Made by a program: the position numbers and the translations under genes. DNA of 64,000 nt from Sphingomonas trueperi (GTDB lineage: Bacteria; Pseudomonadota; Alphaproteobacteria; Sphingomonadales; Sphingomonadaceae), in the NCBI RefSeq assembly GCF_011927635.1, contig NZ_JAATJB010000014.1, forward strand, positions 47,159-111,158, in the 5' to 3' direction. Below are positions 50,917 through 60,231 of the stretch, in pieces (within the stretch, counting starts at the first letter, position 1; every line of letters begins with the position of its first letter). The notes under the pieces were generated by a model. It saw only the letters and a program-made list of their open reading frames with translations. It was not told the DNA's origin and did not search any database.

Positions 50917-50958
50917 AACATTGACAATGTTGCAACCGATGGTAGCGATACCGCGGTA
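50917..50958 (+). promoter_or_regulatory. Overlapping palindromes upstream of the TonB-dependent receptor
   Basis: AACATTGACAATGTT (50917-50931) is a 7-1-7 perfect inverted repeat that contains a TTGACA. TACCGCGGTA (50949-50958) is a perfect 10-bp palindrome within GGTAGCGATACCGCGGTAGC, similar to LacI-type operators of sphingomonads. They lie about 70-110 bases before the receptor ATG and could be promoter and repressor site; a matching -10 was not identified. Confidence 0.4.
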
Positions 50959-51024
50959 GCGAAAGCATCGGGGCGTTCGCAACAAAAACGGTTTCCGACG
51001 AACAAAGTCGGCAGAGGAGGGGAC

Positions 51025-54000
51025 ATGAAGAGCGTATCGCGTTCGACTATATGGTCGCGCTCGGCTTCCATGATGGCAGTGGCTGCCTGCATGGTCTTGC
51101 CAACGATTGCACAAGCACAGACCGACAACGTTGCCAACGCTGCGGTGCCGCAAGAAAGCGGGCAGGGCGAAGAAATCGTCGTGACCGGTATTCGTGCGTC
51201 GCTGGAACGGGCAATCGCGATCAAGCGCGAGTCTCCGGGTATCGTCGACGCGATTTCGGCGGAAGACATCGGCAAGTTCCCGGATACCAACCTGGCGGAA
51301 TCGCTGCAGCGCGTGCCCGGCGTGTCGATCAACCGTACCAACGGCGAAGGTTCGCTCGTCACGGTCCGCGGTTTCGGTCCCAACTTCAATCTGGTGACGC
51401 TGAACGGGCGTCAGCTCGCCGCGGCCAATGTCGCGGTGGTCGGTGGTGACCAGAATTCGGACGGTGCGCAGGGGACCACCCGCTCGTTCGACTTCTCCAA
51501 TCTGGCCACCGAGGGCGTTCGCACGCTCGAAGTGTACAAGACCGGTCGCGCAGCGGTTCCCTCGGGCGGCATCGGCGCGACGATCAACGTCGTCACGCGG
51601 CGTCCGCTCGACAACGGTACTGCCGGCTTGAGCGGCAGTGTCGGGGCGAAGGCGGTGTACGACACCAGCGTCGACGGCTGCCTCGATTGCGGTTCGAAGG
51701 TAACGCCGGAATTCTCGGGCGTGCTCAGCTGGAGCGATCCCGAGCAGCGGCTCGGCTTCAACCTGTTCGGCAGCTATCAGAAGCGTAACTTCACATCGAT
51801 TTCGGCCACGTCGAACGACTGGAACATCATCCCGTACAGCACCTTCCTGACCGGCGGCTTCGCGCGCAGCGGCGGTGCGTGCACGGGCGCGGCGACGCCG
51901 ACCTGCACGGTCGTGAAGAACGCGCCGACCAATCCGAACCAACTCGTCGCGATCCCCAACGACAGCCGCTATCACTATGCCGAGGGCAGCCGTGAGCGCA
52001 TCAACGGGCAGGCGACGGTGCAGTTCAAGCCCACCGACACGCTGACGCTGACCGCCGACGCGCTCTATGCGCAGAACAAGCAGCGCGAAGAGCGCTCCGA
52101 CGTCTCGAACTGGTTCAGCCGCCCGTTCGACGAGGTGACCTTCGACGGCAACACCACCGTCGCCACCGCGACCTATCTCCACGAGACGCTGGGCGGCCAG
52201 AAGGACGAAGGCTTCGAGGCGCAGTCGCGCGCGCAGAAGAGCAAGATCGAGGATTACGGCCTCAACGCGAAGTGGGAAATCTCGCCCACCTTCTCGCTGA
52301 ACCTCGACGGCCACATCAGCTCGGCTTCCAGCCGCCCGGACAACCCCAATGGCGTCAGCTCGACGCTGATGGGCATGGGCGCGAACGTCGTCGCGGCGCA
52401 TTCGGTCACCTATCTGTCGGGCATCCCGCAGCAGGACATCACGCTGGGCGCCAGCGCGCCGCTCGACATCAACGATGTCGGCTCGTCGATCGGACGGACG
52501 CGCAGCTCGATCCAGAACCAGAAGGTCAAGGAAGTCCGCGCCGATTTCGGCTGGGACCTGGGCGAGGGCAGCCGCTTCGACTTCGGCGGCAACTTCCGCA
52601 AGGTCGAAACCACGCAGACCTACACCGAGACGCAGCAGACGCTGGGTGACTGGGGCCTCGCCAACCCGGGCGACGTGCAGCGCCAGGCGCCGGGCGCGCT
52701 CCAGGCCTTCTGTCTGGTCTGCAAGTTCGAGCATTACAACCCCGGCTCGGATCCGGACTCGCGGCTTGCCTTCCGAGGCAACGGCGCGGCGATCTACTCG
52801 ATCATGTCGCCTTATTATGCCAGCCGCGGCAACGCGGTCGCGGTGAACAGCCGCAACGACAACCGCGTCAACGAAGAGATCTGGGCAGCCTATGGCCAGC
52901 TGACCTGGAAGGGCGAGATCGGCAACGCGCCAGCGCGCCTCGTCGGTGGCCTGCGCTACGAACACACCAAGTCGCACACGACCTCGCTGACCGCGGTTCC
53001 GGCCGGGATCGAGTGGGATTCGGACAACGACTTCACCGTGGTCCTGTCCAACCAGGGGCAGTATCTGAGCGACGGCGGCAGCTACGACAACATCCTGCCG
53101 CAGGTCGACTTCCAGGTGGAACTGCAGCGGAACCTGCTCGCCCGCCTGTCGTACAGCAAGACCATCGCGCGGCCGAACTACAACAACCTCTACACCTCGG
53201 TCACCGTCGGCGGCCCGCCGCGCCCCAGCATCAACGGCGGCATCCCGACCGGCAATACCGGCAACGCCCGGCTGCGCCCGCTGATCTCGGACAATTTCGA
53301 CGCGTCGCTGGAATGGTATTTCAAGCCGGACAGCTATGTTTCCGCGTCGTTCTTCGACAAGCGCGTGCGGAACTTCATCGGCAACGGCCAGTATACCTCG
53401 CCCTTGTTCGGCCTGCGGGATCCGACGTCGGCGGTGGCCGGCAGCCGTTCGGGTGCGGCGCGCGATGCGTTGCAGGGGATCGGTGCGGACACCAGCGACG
53501 TCAATCTCTACGTGATGACCTCGCTGATCCAGTCCACCGGCTCGACCGCCGCGGCCGTCCAGCAGTTCAACGCCAACTACAACGCCACCGCGCGTGCGCT
53601 GGACGAGGCCTTCATCCAGTCGATCAACAACGGCCCACGGATCCAGGCCAACGGTACCGACGCGCTCTGGCAGTTCCAGGTCACCCAGCCGATCAACAAT
53701 CGGGATGCGGAGATCTACGGCGTCGAACTGGCCGGCCAGTACTTCCTCGGCACCACCGGCTTCGGCGTGGCGGCACAGTACACGCTGGTGCGCGGCAATA
53801 TCGGCTTCAACATCGGTGCCGATCCGTCGCAGGACCAGTTCGCGCTGGTCGGCCTCAGCGATACCGCCAGCGGCACGCTGATCTACGACAAGAACGGCAT
53901 CTCGGCCCGTCTCGCCTATAACTGGCGCGGCAAGTCGCTGTCGGGCGTCAACCGCCAGGGCTCGCGCAACCCCGAGTTCACGGCGCCGTTCGGCCAGCTG

Positions 54001-54165
54001 GACATGAACATCAGCTACGAGATCACGCCGCAGATCGCGATCACCTTCGAAGGCATCAACCTGACTGAGGAGAGCGTGCGGACCTACGCGCGTGACGAGA
54101 AGCAGCTGTGGTTCGCGCAGGAGCTCGATCGCCGCTTCCTGCTGGGCGCTCGCTTCAAGTTCTGA
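51025..54165 (+). CDS. TonB-dependent outer-membrane receptor
   Basis: A 1046-residue receptor. A signal peptide (to about residue 32, ...VLPTIAQAQ) is followed by a TonB-box-like GEEIVVTG and a plug domain (GIRASLERAIAIKRESPGIV, then GKFPDTNLAESLQRVPGVSI). The remainder is a 22-strand-type barrel ending in aromatic FKF. An extra-long loop with paired cysteines lies about 170-300 (GCLDCGSK, CTGAATPTCTVV). SapC and cupin-like genes follow, the arrangement that sphingomonads and caulobacters use for uptake of plant or algal saccharides. GAGGAGGGG precedes the ATG. A terminator-like hairpin follows, so the downstream genes may have partly independent expression. Ligand not identifiable. Confidence 0.92.
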   Translation: MKSVSRSTIWSRSASMMAVAACMVLPTIAQAQTDNVANAAVPQESGQGEEIVVTGIRASLERAIAIKRESPGIVDAISAEDIGKFPDTNLAESLQRVPGVSINRTNGEGSLVTVRGFGPNFNLVTLNGRQLAAANVAVVGGDQNSDGAQGTTRSFDFSNLATEGVRTLEVYKTGRAAVPSGGIGATINVVTRRPLDNGTAGLSGSVGAKAVYDTSVDGCLDCGSKVTPEFSGVLSWSDPEQRLGFNLFGSYQKRNFTSISATSNDWNIIPYSTFLTGGFARSGGACTGAATPTCTVVKNAPTNPNQLVAIPNDSRYHYAEGSRERINGQATVQFKPTDTLTLTADALYAQNKQREERSDVSNWFSRPFDEVTFDGNTTVATATYLHETLGGQKDEGFEAQSRAQKSKIEDYGLNAKWEISPTFSLNLDGHISSASSRPDNPNGVSSTLMGMGANVVAAHSVTYLSGIPQQDITLGASAPLDINDVGSSIGRTRSSIQNQKVKEVRADFGWDLGEGSRFDFGGNFRKVETTQTYTETQQTLGDWGLANPGDVQRQAPGALQAFCLVCKFEHYNPGSDPDSRLAFRGNGAAIYSIMSPYYASRGNAVAVNSRNDNRVNEEIWAAYGQLTWKGEIGNAPARLVGGLRYEHTKSHTTSLTAVPAGIEWDSDNDFTVVLSNQGQYLSDGGSYDNILPQVDFQVELQRNLLARLSYSKTIARPNYNNLYTSVTVGGPPRPSINGGIPTGNTGNARLRPLISDNFDASLEWYFKPDSYVSASFFDKRVRNFIGNGQYTSPLFGLRDPTSAVAGSRSGAARDALQGIGADTSDVNLYVMTSLIQSTGSTAAAVQQFNANYNATARALDEAFIQSINNGPRIQANGTDALWQFQVTQPINNRDAEIYGVELAGQYFLGTTGFGVAAQYTLVRGNIGFNIGADPSQDQFALVGLSDTASGTLIYDKNGISARLAYNWRGKSLSGVNRQGSRNPEFTAPFGQLDMNISYEITPQIAITFEGINLTEESVRTYARDEKQLWFAQELDRRFLLGARFKF

Positions 54166-54195
54166 GCTACCGCGCATCCGCGCGAGTGGAGAGGG

Positions 54196-54230
54196 AGGGT
54201 CGCTGCCCCGCGCAGCGGCCCTTTCCTTTA
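54196..54230 (+). terminator. Rho-independent terminator after the TonB receptor
   Basis: AGGGTCGCTG (54196-54205) pairs with CAGCGGCCCT (54213-54222) around a seven-base loop, with one G-T wobble, followed by TTCCTTTA. It stands 31 bases after the receptor stop and would reduce read-through into the SapC gene. Confidence 0.6.
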
Positions 54231-54324
54231 TCCGCGCGGCATGCCGATGGTTGAGAGGGCCGAGGCTTTGCGCCATGGTCCCGCCGAACCGGGCCCGACG
54301 TCCGGCAACATGGATGCTAATCGA

Positions 54325-55044
54325 ATGACGAACCCGGTCGCGCTGGACAATGTGCTCCACCAGGACCTGCGCGTCGCCTTCCGCTACGGCGCGGAATTTG
54401 GCGATGTCGCCAATCAGATCCTCATTTTCCCCACCGAGTTCGAGGCGGTGCAGCGCGAATTCCCAATCCTGTTCCGCGACGCGGAAGGCGAGGGGCTGCA
54501 GGCGGTGGCGCTCACCGGCTTCGACCTGGACGAGAACCTGTTCTTCGACGGCGAACGCTGGACGAGCCGCTACATCCCCGCGCTCCAGCAGCGCGGACCT
54601 TTCTCGATCGGCATCCCCGGCGACGGCGCCGATCCGGAGGAGGGGCCCACGGTGCATGTCGACATGGACGATCCGCGGGTGGGCACCGAGGCCGGCGAGC
54701 TGCTGTTCCTGCCCCAGGGCGGCGCGACCCGTTATCTGGAGCATGTCTCGCGCGTGCTGGGACGGATCCATGCGGGCCTGGGCGCCGCGGCACCGGTCTA
54801 TGCGCTGTTCCAGGAACTGGGGCTGCTCGAGGCCAATGTGATCGAAGTGACCTTGCACGACGAGCAGCGCTACCGGATCGATGGCTTCCAGATGCTGTCG
54901 CACGAGCGGCTGGAGGCGCTGGACGGCGCCGCGATCGAGCGGCTGCACCGCGCCAATGTGCTGGGGCTGGCCTATCTGGTGGCGTCGTCGCTCGGCAACA
55001 TCAGCGCGCTGATCGAGCGCAAGAACGCAGGCGCCGGCCGGTGA
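54325..55044 (+). CDS. SapC-family protein
   Basis: A 239-residue protein of the SapC family. It opens MTNPVALDNVLHQDLRV, typical for the family; an ATG at 54310 would add five residues and neither has a strong binding site. Further blocks are ILIFPTEFEAVQREFPILFR and EALDGAAIERLHRANVLGLA. Despite the name (peptide resistance in old annotations), the family is repeatedly found beside TonB receptors and cupin/JmjC-like hydroxylases in glycan-utilisation loci. It is soluble and overlaps the cupin-like gene by four bases. Molecular role unproven. Confidence 0.85.
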   Translation: MTNPVALDNVLHQDLRVAFRYGAEFGDVANQILIFPTEFEAVQREFPILFRDAEGEGLQAVALTGFDLDENLFFDGERWTSRYIPALQQRGPFSIGIPGDGADPEEGPTVHVDMDDPRVGTEAGELLFLPQGGATRYLEHVSRVLGRIHAGLGAAAPVYALFQELGLLEANVIEVTLHDEQRYRIDGFQMLSHERLEALDGAAIERLHRANVLGLAYLVASSLGNISALIERKNAGAGR

Positions 55045-56075
55045 ACGTGCTCGCCGGTGTCGCGCCCGCCGTACGGGTGATCGACGGTGTGGCGCCCGAC
55101 GCCATTCCGTTCGACCAGCTGATGGAAGCGCAGCAGCCGGTGATCCTGAAGGCGATCGCCGCCGACTGGCCGCTGGTGCGCGCCGGCCGCGCCTCGACCG
55201 ATGCAGCGATGGACCTGCTGCAGCGCTTCGACGCCGGTCGCCCGGTGGTGACTTTTACCGGCGCCCCCGAGATCCACGGGCGGTTCTTCTACGACGAGAC
55301 CGTCACCGGCCTGAACTTCACCGGCCGCCGCGAGCCGCTGACGCCGCTGCTCGACGCAATGCGCGCGCGGATTGGCGACGCGCACGCGCCGAGCGTCTAT
55401 GTCGGTTCCACCGATCTCGACGAATATCTGCCGGGCTTCCGGGCGGAGAACGACCTCGTACTCGATCACCCGATGTTCGCCCGGCATCTGGCGAGCATCT
55501 GGATCGGCAACCGCACCACCGCGACCTGCCATTACGATATGTCGCACAATCTGGCGGTGTGCGCGGTGGGGCGCCGGCGCTTCACCCTGTTCCCGCCCGA
55601 CCAGATCGCCAACCTCTATCCCGGCCCGCTCGAACCGACGCCGGGCGGGCAGGTGGTCAGCATGGTCGACTTCGCCGCGCCCGATTTCGATCGTCACCCC
55701 GGCTTCCGCGCGGCGATGGCGACGGCGCAGGTGGCCGAGATGGAGGCGGGTGACCTGCTCTTCTATCCCGCCATGTGGTGGCACCATGTCGAGGCGCTGG
55801 CGCCGTTCAACGTGCTGGTGAACTATTGGTGGAACACCAGTCCCGCCTGGCTCGATACGCCCCAGCTCACCTTGCTCCACGGACTGCTCAGCCTGCGCGA
55901 TCGCCCGGCATCCGAAAAGCAGGCCTGGAAGGCGTTGTTCGACTATTACGTGTTCGGCGACCCCGAGCGCCCGGCTGAACATCTGCCGGAGGCGGCGCGG
56001 GGTCCGCTGGCGCCGATCGACGCGATGGCCGCCCGTCGGCTGCGTGCCCAACTTCTCCACCGACTGAATCGCTGA
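55041..56075 (+). CDS. Cupin-like/JmjC-type 2-oxoglutarate oxygenase
   Basis: A 344-residue cupin_8 protein starting at GTG 55041. TTATCHYDMSHNLAVCAVGR carries the H-x-D iron ligands; GRRRFTLFPPDQIANLYPGP is the conserved strand pair; DLLFYPAMWWHHVEALAPFN has the distal His of a facial triad. Relatives hydroxylate proteins (factor-inhibiting-HIF type), and in this context may modify the TonB receptor or SapC partner. It ends the receptor locus. Fe(II)/2-oxoglutarate use is inferred from the motif. Confidence 0.86.
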   Translation: MNVLAGVAPAVRVIDGVAPDAIPFDQLMEAQQPVILKAIAADWPLVRAGRASTDAAMDLLQRFDAGRPVVTFTGAPEIHGRFFYDETVTGLNFTGRREPLTPLLDAMRARIGDAHAPSVYVGSTDLDEYLPGFRAENDLVLDHPMFARHLASIWIGNRTTATCHYDMSHNLAVCAVGRRRFTLFPPDQIANLYPGPLEPTPGGQVVSMVDFAAPDFDRHPGFRAAMATAQVAEMEAGDLLFYPAMWWHHVEALAPFNVLVNYWWNTSPAWLDTPQLTLLHGLLSLRDRPASEKQAWKALFDYYVFGDPERPAEHLPEAARGPLAPIDAMAARRLRAQLLHRLNR

Positions 56076-56277
56076 GGTTCATTCGTACCTGCGCAAATGG
56101 TCGACGGAATCCGGCGGCCTGCCGCGTAATGGTTAATTTTTCCGCCAAGCCGATCGTTTGCCTAGACAAATCGACGGAACCCGTTGCGCGCGCGCCCTGT
56201 TCGGGGACTGCCATGATGCGGGCATGATCCATGCGGCCGCTCCTGGCGTGTTGTACCCTGTTCAGGAGGATTTGCGG

Positions 56278-56913
56278 ATGATTAAAGGCGCTTTGAGCGC
56301 GGCGGCCCTGGTTGCGGGCCTGTCGCTTACCCCGGTCGCGGCACAGGCCGCCACCGTCATCGGCGGTGCGACCGCCATCGATCTCACCGCGACCAGCACC
56401 TTCAATTCGCTCGGCTACAAGGTCGCGACCTACGGCACCGCGAGCGCCTTCAAGATCGGCAACGACCTCGTCGCCGCGTTCCTCATCACCGGCGGCTCAC
56501 GCAACGACACGACCGGTGCGACGATCATCGACCATGCCGGTTCGGGCCTGAAATTCTCGCTGGGCGGCAACACGCTCAGCATCGGCAATTTCCAGATCGA
56601 TACGGCAGCCGGCCTGGTCCGCGGCAGCGCCACGGCCAATGGCTTCACCCTCGGCGACAACCTGTCGCTGTTCAACCTCGGCACCGGCTCGGTGCTGACG
56701 CTGACCAACGAAGCGGCGGCCGCGTTCCAGACGACGCTGGGCACTGCCGGTCTCGCCGGCGCCACCATCGGCACGGCGACCCCGGTCGCGGTATTCGGCC
56801 CGAGCGGCGTGCCGGAGCCGGCCAGCTGGGGCTTGATGATTGCGGGCGTGGGCTTTGTCGGCGCGTCGCTGCGCCGTCGTGCTCGCAGCGCGGCGCGCCT
56901 CGCCGCCGCCTGA
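56278..56913 (+). CDS. PEP-CTERM (PEPxxWA type) exported protein
   Basis: A 211-residue exported protein. A signal peptide (MIKGALSAAALVAGLSLTPV then AAQA) precedes a beta-rich, Gly/Thr/Ala-rich body without known fold. The C-terminal sorting signal VPEPASWGLMIAGVGFVGAS then LRRRAR is the PEPxxWA form common in sphingomonads: motif, membrane helix, Arg cluster. An exosortase (not in this window) would cleave it and attach it to the surface or exopolysaccharide matrix. AGGAGG precedes the ATG at 56278. A strong terminator follows. Confidence 0.9.
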   Translation: MIKGALSAAALVAGLSLTPVAAQAATVIGGATAIDLTATSTFNSLGYKVATYGTASAFKIGNDLVAAFLITGGSRNDTTGATIIDHAGSGLKFSLGGNTLSIGNFQIDTAAGLVRGSATANGFTLGDNLSLFNLGTGSVLTLTNEAAAAFQTTLGTAGLAGATIGTATPVAVFGPSGVPEPASWGLMIAGVGFVGASLRRRARSAARLAAA

Positions 56914-56931
56914 GCGTCAAAGCGGACATGG

Positions 56932-56969
56932 AAACGGCCGGGAGATCGCTCTCCCGGCCGTTTTCTTTT
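56932..56969. terminator. Strong bidirectional rho-independent terminator
   Basis: AAACGGCCGGGAG (56932-56944) and CTCCCGGCCGTTT (56951-56963) form a perfect 13-bp stem with a six-base loop, followed by T-rich TCTTTT. A-rich sequence on the other side lets it also stop the convergent chemoreceptor transcript. Confidence 0.9.
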
Positions 56970-56985
56970 GTCCGGCGTGCGCAGC

Positions 56986-58878
56986 TTAGAAGCTTGCCCA
57001 GTCGTCCGCGTCGGCCCCGGCCATCGCGGCAGCGGGAAGGGGCTTCACCGGCGAGACATAGCCACCGCCGTTGCTGCGCGGCGCTTGGCGCTTGGGCTGC
57101 GGCTGTGGCTGCGCCGCCTGTCGGACGGGCGCCGCATGCTGCCCGCCCACTTCGAACTGGTGCGCGGAATCGCTGAGGCTGGTGACCTCGGCATTAAGGT
57201 TGCGCGCGGCGGCGGAGGTCTGCTCCACCATCGCGGCGTTCTGCTGCGTGCTGTGGTCCATCGTCTGCACCGCCGCGGCGATCTGGGAGATTGCAGTGGC
57301 CTGCGCCTGATTGTCGGTCGCCATCGCGCTGACCAGCTGGTGGACCTCGGCGGTCGCGGTCGAGATGGTGTCGAGCGCGCCTTCCACCTGCTGGACGGTC
57401 TGCACCGCCTCGACGATGTCCTTCTGCGTCGCGCTCAGCTGGTCGCGGGCGCGGCTGGCTTCCTCCTCCGAGCGCATCGCCAGCTGCGAGACGAGATCGG
57501 CGACCACCGCGAAGCCGCGGCCTGCCTCGCCGGCACGCCCCGCTTCCACCGCGGCGTTCATCGCGAGAACGCGGGTCTGGAAGGCGATCTTGTCCAGGCC
57601 CTCGATCACGCTGTCGATGCCCTTGGCGCCTTCGGAGACGCGGGTCATCGCCTGCACCGCGGTGTCGGTGATTGCGCGGCCATCGTTGACGGTCTGGATC
57701 GCGCCGTTGGTGCGCTGGACGGTGGTGTCGGCGGCGCGGGCGGTGGCCTTGAGCCGCTGGTCCATCTGGGTGACCGCCGCGGCGGTCTGCTCCAGGCTGG
57801 CGGCATTGGCTTCGGTGCGCTTGGCCAGGTCTTCCGAGGCCATCGCGATCTCGCTCGATCCGGTGCGGATCGTCGTGGCGCTGTCGAGCACCTGGGCGAT
57901 CAGCGCGCGCAGATTGGCGACGGCGCGGTTGAAATTGGACTTCACCGGCTCGAATTCCGGCGCCACCGCGATGTCGATCGTGGCGGTGAGGTTGCCGTGC
58001 GACAATGCGTCCAGCTGGCTGTCGAGCGCTTCGAGCAGGCGGGCCTGTTCTGCATCGGCGGCGGCCTTGGCCTGCTGGGTCGACTGGAGGCCGATGGCAT
58101 TCTCGCGGAATACCTCGACGGTGCGGGCCATGGTGCCCAGTTCGTCGCCGCGATCGGTGCCCGGCACGGTGCGACGGAGGTCGCCCCCGGCAACGGCCTG
58201 CATCGCGGACTGCAGCGCGTTGAGCGGATCGGTGATGCCGACGCGCGCGACGAGATAGCCGGTGCCCATCGCCACGAGCAGCGAGACCACGTTGATTACG
58301 ACGAGCGTCCACACGGTCGATTCGCCGGCGGCCTGCAGCTTGTGCGACGTCTCGGCTGCGACCTTCATCCGGTCGTTGTTGAAGGCGAGGAGATGTTGCG
58401 AGATGGTCTGGATTTCGGGGTCCACCTCGCGCAGCAGCGCCAGCGCGGCGGCGTCTTCGTTGCGCAGGCCGTGCTGGATGGCGGCCTGGGTCCTGTCCTG
58501 CAGCGTCTCGATCTTGGCGCGAACTTCGTCGAGCACCGGCTTGGCGGACGGGTCTTCCCGTTCGATCTGGCCCAGCAGCGCCTTGGCCTGGGTGTAATTG
58601 TCCTTTTCCTCGCCCTCGGTTTCGCGCGCCATCGTGCTGTTGCCGTCATAGGCGACGGCGCGATAGCCGGCATAGGCCATCGCCTCGAGCAGGCGGTTGA
58701 GCCGGGCGGTGTGGGTGGTGCTGGGCAGCTTGCCCAGCGTGAGTTCGGAATAATCGCGGTTGGCGCGATTGAGGCTGCTGGCGCTGATCGCGCTGACGAC
58801 CAGCGTCACCAGGCTGATCAAGGCGATCACCGCCAGGATTTTGACGGGCACGCGCACGCGCGCGAGTAACTGTTTCAT
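56986..58878 (-). CDS. Methyl-accepting chemotaxis protein
   Basis: A 630-residue chemoreceptor. First membrane helix about 12-33 (VKILAVIALISLVTLVVSAI), a mainly helical periplasmic sensor (about 34-185), second membrane helix about 190-212, HAMP (about 213-265), then the signalling helices. The hairpin tip reads KIAFQTRVLAMNAAVEAGRA then GEAGRGFAVVADLV, slightly off the consensus. The C-terminal tail is Gln/Pro-rich and ends DDWASF; DWASF fits the x-aromatic-x-x-aromatic CheR docking pentapeptide. Ligand unknown. The ATG at 58878 is internal to a longer open frame whose upstream part is non-coding in character. Confidence 0.9.
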   Translation of the reverse strand: MKQLLARVRVPVKILAVIALISLVTLVVSAISASSLNRANRDYSELTLGKLPSTTHTARLNRLLEAMAYAGYRAVAYDGNSTMARETEGEEKDNYTQAKALLGQIEREDPSAKPVLDEVRAKIETLQDRTQAAIQHGLRNEDAAALALLREVDPEIQTISQHLLAFNNDRMKVAAETSHKLQAAGESTVWTLVVINVVSLLVAMGTGYLVARVGITDPLNALQSAMQAVAGGDLRRTVPGTDRGDELGTMARTVEVFRENAIGLQSTQQAKAAADAEQARLLEALDSQLDALSHGNLTATIDIAVAPEFEPVKSNFNRAVANLRALIAQVLDSATTIRTGSSEIAMASEDLAKRTEANAASLEQTAAAVTQMDQRLKATARAADTTVQRTNGAIQTVNDGRAITDTAVQAMTRVSEGAKGIDSVIEGLDKIAFQTRVLAMNAAVEAGRAGEAGRGFAVVADLVSQLAMRSEEEASRARDQLSATQKDIVEAVQTVQQVEGALDTISTATAEVHQLVSAMATDNQAQATAISQIAAAVQTMDHSTQQNAAMVEQTSAAARNLNAEVTSLSDSAHQFEVGGQHAAPVRQAAQPQPQPKRQAPRSNGGGYVSPVKPLPAAAMAGADADDWASF

Positions 58879-59109
58879 CCCTAGAATCCCCAATGCACCG
58901 GCGTTGGATGCACCGGTGGCAAGTACCCCATTATAGAATCCGCGCGCTGCGCCGTGGTGCTTCTGGCGCCATAAATGTGGTCGATAACACGCTGGCGCCT
59001 CGCGGGACTTCGGAAGCGTGGGCGCGACCGATCGGTGCGATTGGCGCCGGATTTCCGCCGCATCGCCTATAATGCGGAGCGAGGCGCCGCGACGGCGTCG
59101 GGGGAAGGT

Positions 59110-60174
59110 ATGCGCGTGGTACGACTGGCTCTGGTGATGATCGCCCGGAACGAGGCGCGCGCAATCGCGCGGGCGCTCGATAGCGCGCGTCCCCATGTCG
59201 ATCGCATGATCGTGCTCGATACCGGCTCGACCGACGACACGGTGGCGATCGCCGAGCGCTGCGGCGCGAGGGTCCACACATTCGTCTGGCGCGACGATTT
59301 CGCCGCCGCCCGCAACGCCGCGCTCGACCATGCCGACGCGGACTGGAACCTGGTGCTCGACGCCGATGAGTGGCTCGAGGGCGGATTCGAGGCACTTTTG
59401 CCCGCGGCGCTGCCTACCGGGCGCAAGGCGCCGGCCGCGTTCATCGGCTGCGCGCGGCTGCGCAACGAGGGGGACGCCGGCACCGTTGCCCGACGGTTTC
59501 TGCCGAGGATCCTGCCGCGCGGGGTGCGCTATGCCGGACGGATCCACGAACAGCCGGTGTCGCCGCTGCCGCTGGTGCCGGGTGCGCTGCGCATCGGGCA
59601 TGACGGCTATGCCGAGGCGCAGCTTGCCGCCAAGCAGGGCCGCAACCTCGCGCTGCTGCAGGTGGCGCTCGCCGAGGCGCCCGAGGATTGCTATCTCTGG
59701 TACCAGCTTGGGCGGGAGCATCTCGTCCGCGGCGAGGTCGAGGCGGCGGTCGAACCGCTGCAGAGGGCCTATCGCCTGACCGCGCCCGATGCGGCCTATC
59801 GCCACGCCGTGGTGCTTTCCAATATCCGCGCGCTGAAGGAAGCGGGCCGGCTCCACGATGCGCTGGCGCTGGTCGATGCCGAGCAGGCCGCCTGGTCGAC
59901 CTCGCCCGATTTCTATTTCGCCGTCGCCGACCTCTATCTCGAATGGGCGAGCCGTGCGCCGGAACTCGCGATCGACGAGCTGCTGCCGGTGGTGGAGGGC
60001 GCGTGGCTTCGCTGCCTGGAGATCGGCGAACAACCCTTGCTCGACGGGTCCGTGGTCGGGTGCGGCAGCTATCTCGCGGCCGGCAACCTGGCGATGTTCT
60101 ACGAGCGTCTGGGGATAGTGGACGAGGCCGAGCGCTATGCCGCGCTGGAACGCGAGTTGCTCGCTGCGGCCTGA
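59110..60174 (+). CDS. Family 2 glycosyltransferase with TPR-like C-terminal region
   Basis: A 354-residue protein. Residues 1-130 are a GT2 domain: LALVMIARNEARAIARALDS, VLDTGSTDDTVAIAERCGAR and NLVLDADEWLEGGF, where DAD is the metal-binding acidic motif. The rest is helical with repeat character (LLQVALAEAPEDCYLWYQLG then REHLVRGEVEAAVEPLQRAY), a TPR-like array often fused to this GT2 group. Soluble. GGGGAAGG is close to the ATG at 59110. It diverges from the chemoreceptor across 231 bases of apparently gene-free DNA. Acceptor unknown; it could glycosylate a protein or assist surface glycan synthesis. Confidence 0.85.
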   Translation: MRVVRLALVMIARNEARAIARALDSARPHVDRMIVLDTGSTDDTVAIAERCGARVHTFVWRDDFAAARNAALDHADADWNLVLDADEWLEGGFEALLPAALPTGRKAPAAFIGCARLRNEGDAGTVARRFLPRILPRGVRYAGRIHEQPVSPLPLVPGALRIGHDGYAEAQLAAKQGRNLALLQVALAEAPEDCYLWYQLGREHLVRGEVEAAVEPLQRAYRLTAPDAAYRHAVVLSNIRALKEAGRLHDALALVDAEQAAWSTSPDFYFAVADLYLEWASRAPELAIDELLPVVEGAWLRCLEIGEQPLLDGSVVGCGSYLAAGNLAMFYERLGIVDEAERYAALERELLAAA

Positions 60175-60231
60175 TCCATCCAGCCGGCGCGCGGCGGTCC
60201 TCGGGCGCCTCAGCGTCGTTGATCGCTCACG

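Noticed and set aside
50914..54948. Open frame of 1344 codons on the minus strand opposite the TonB receptor
   Set aside because: It is antisense to an unmistakable receptor with signal peptide, plug and barrel end. Long antisense frames are expected in high-G+C DNA, and its translation is a His/Arg/Asp-rich shadow without domains.
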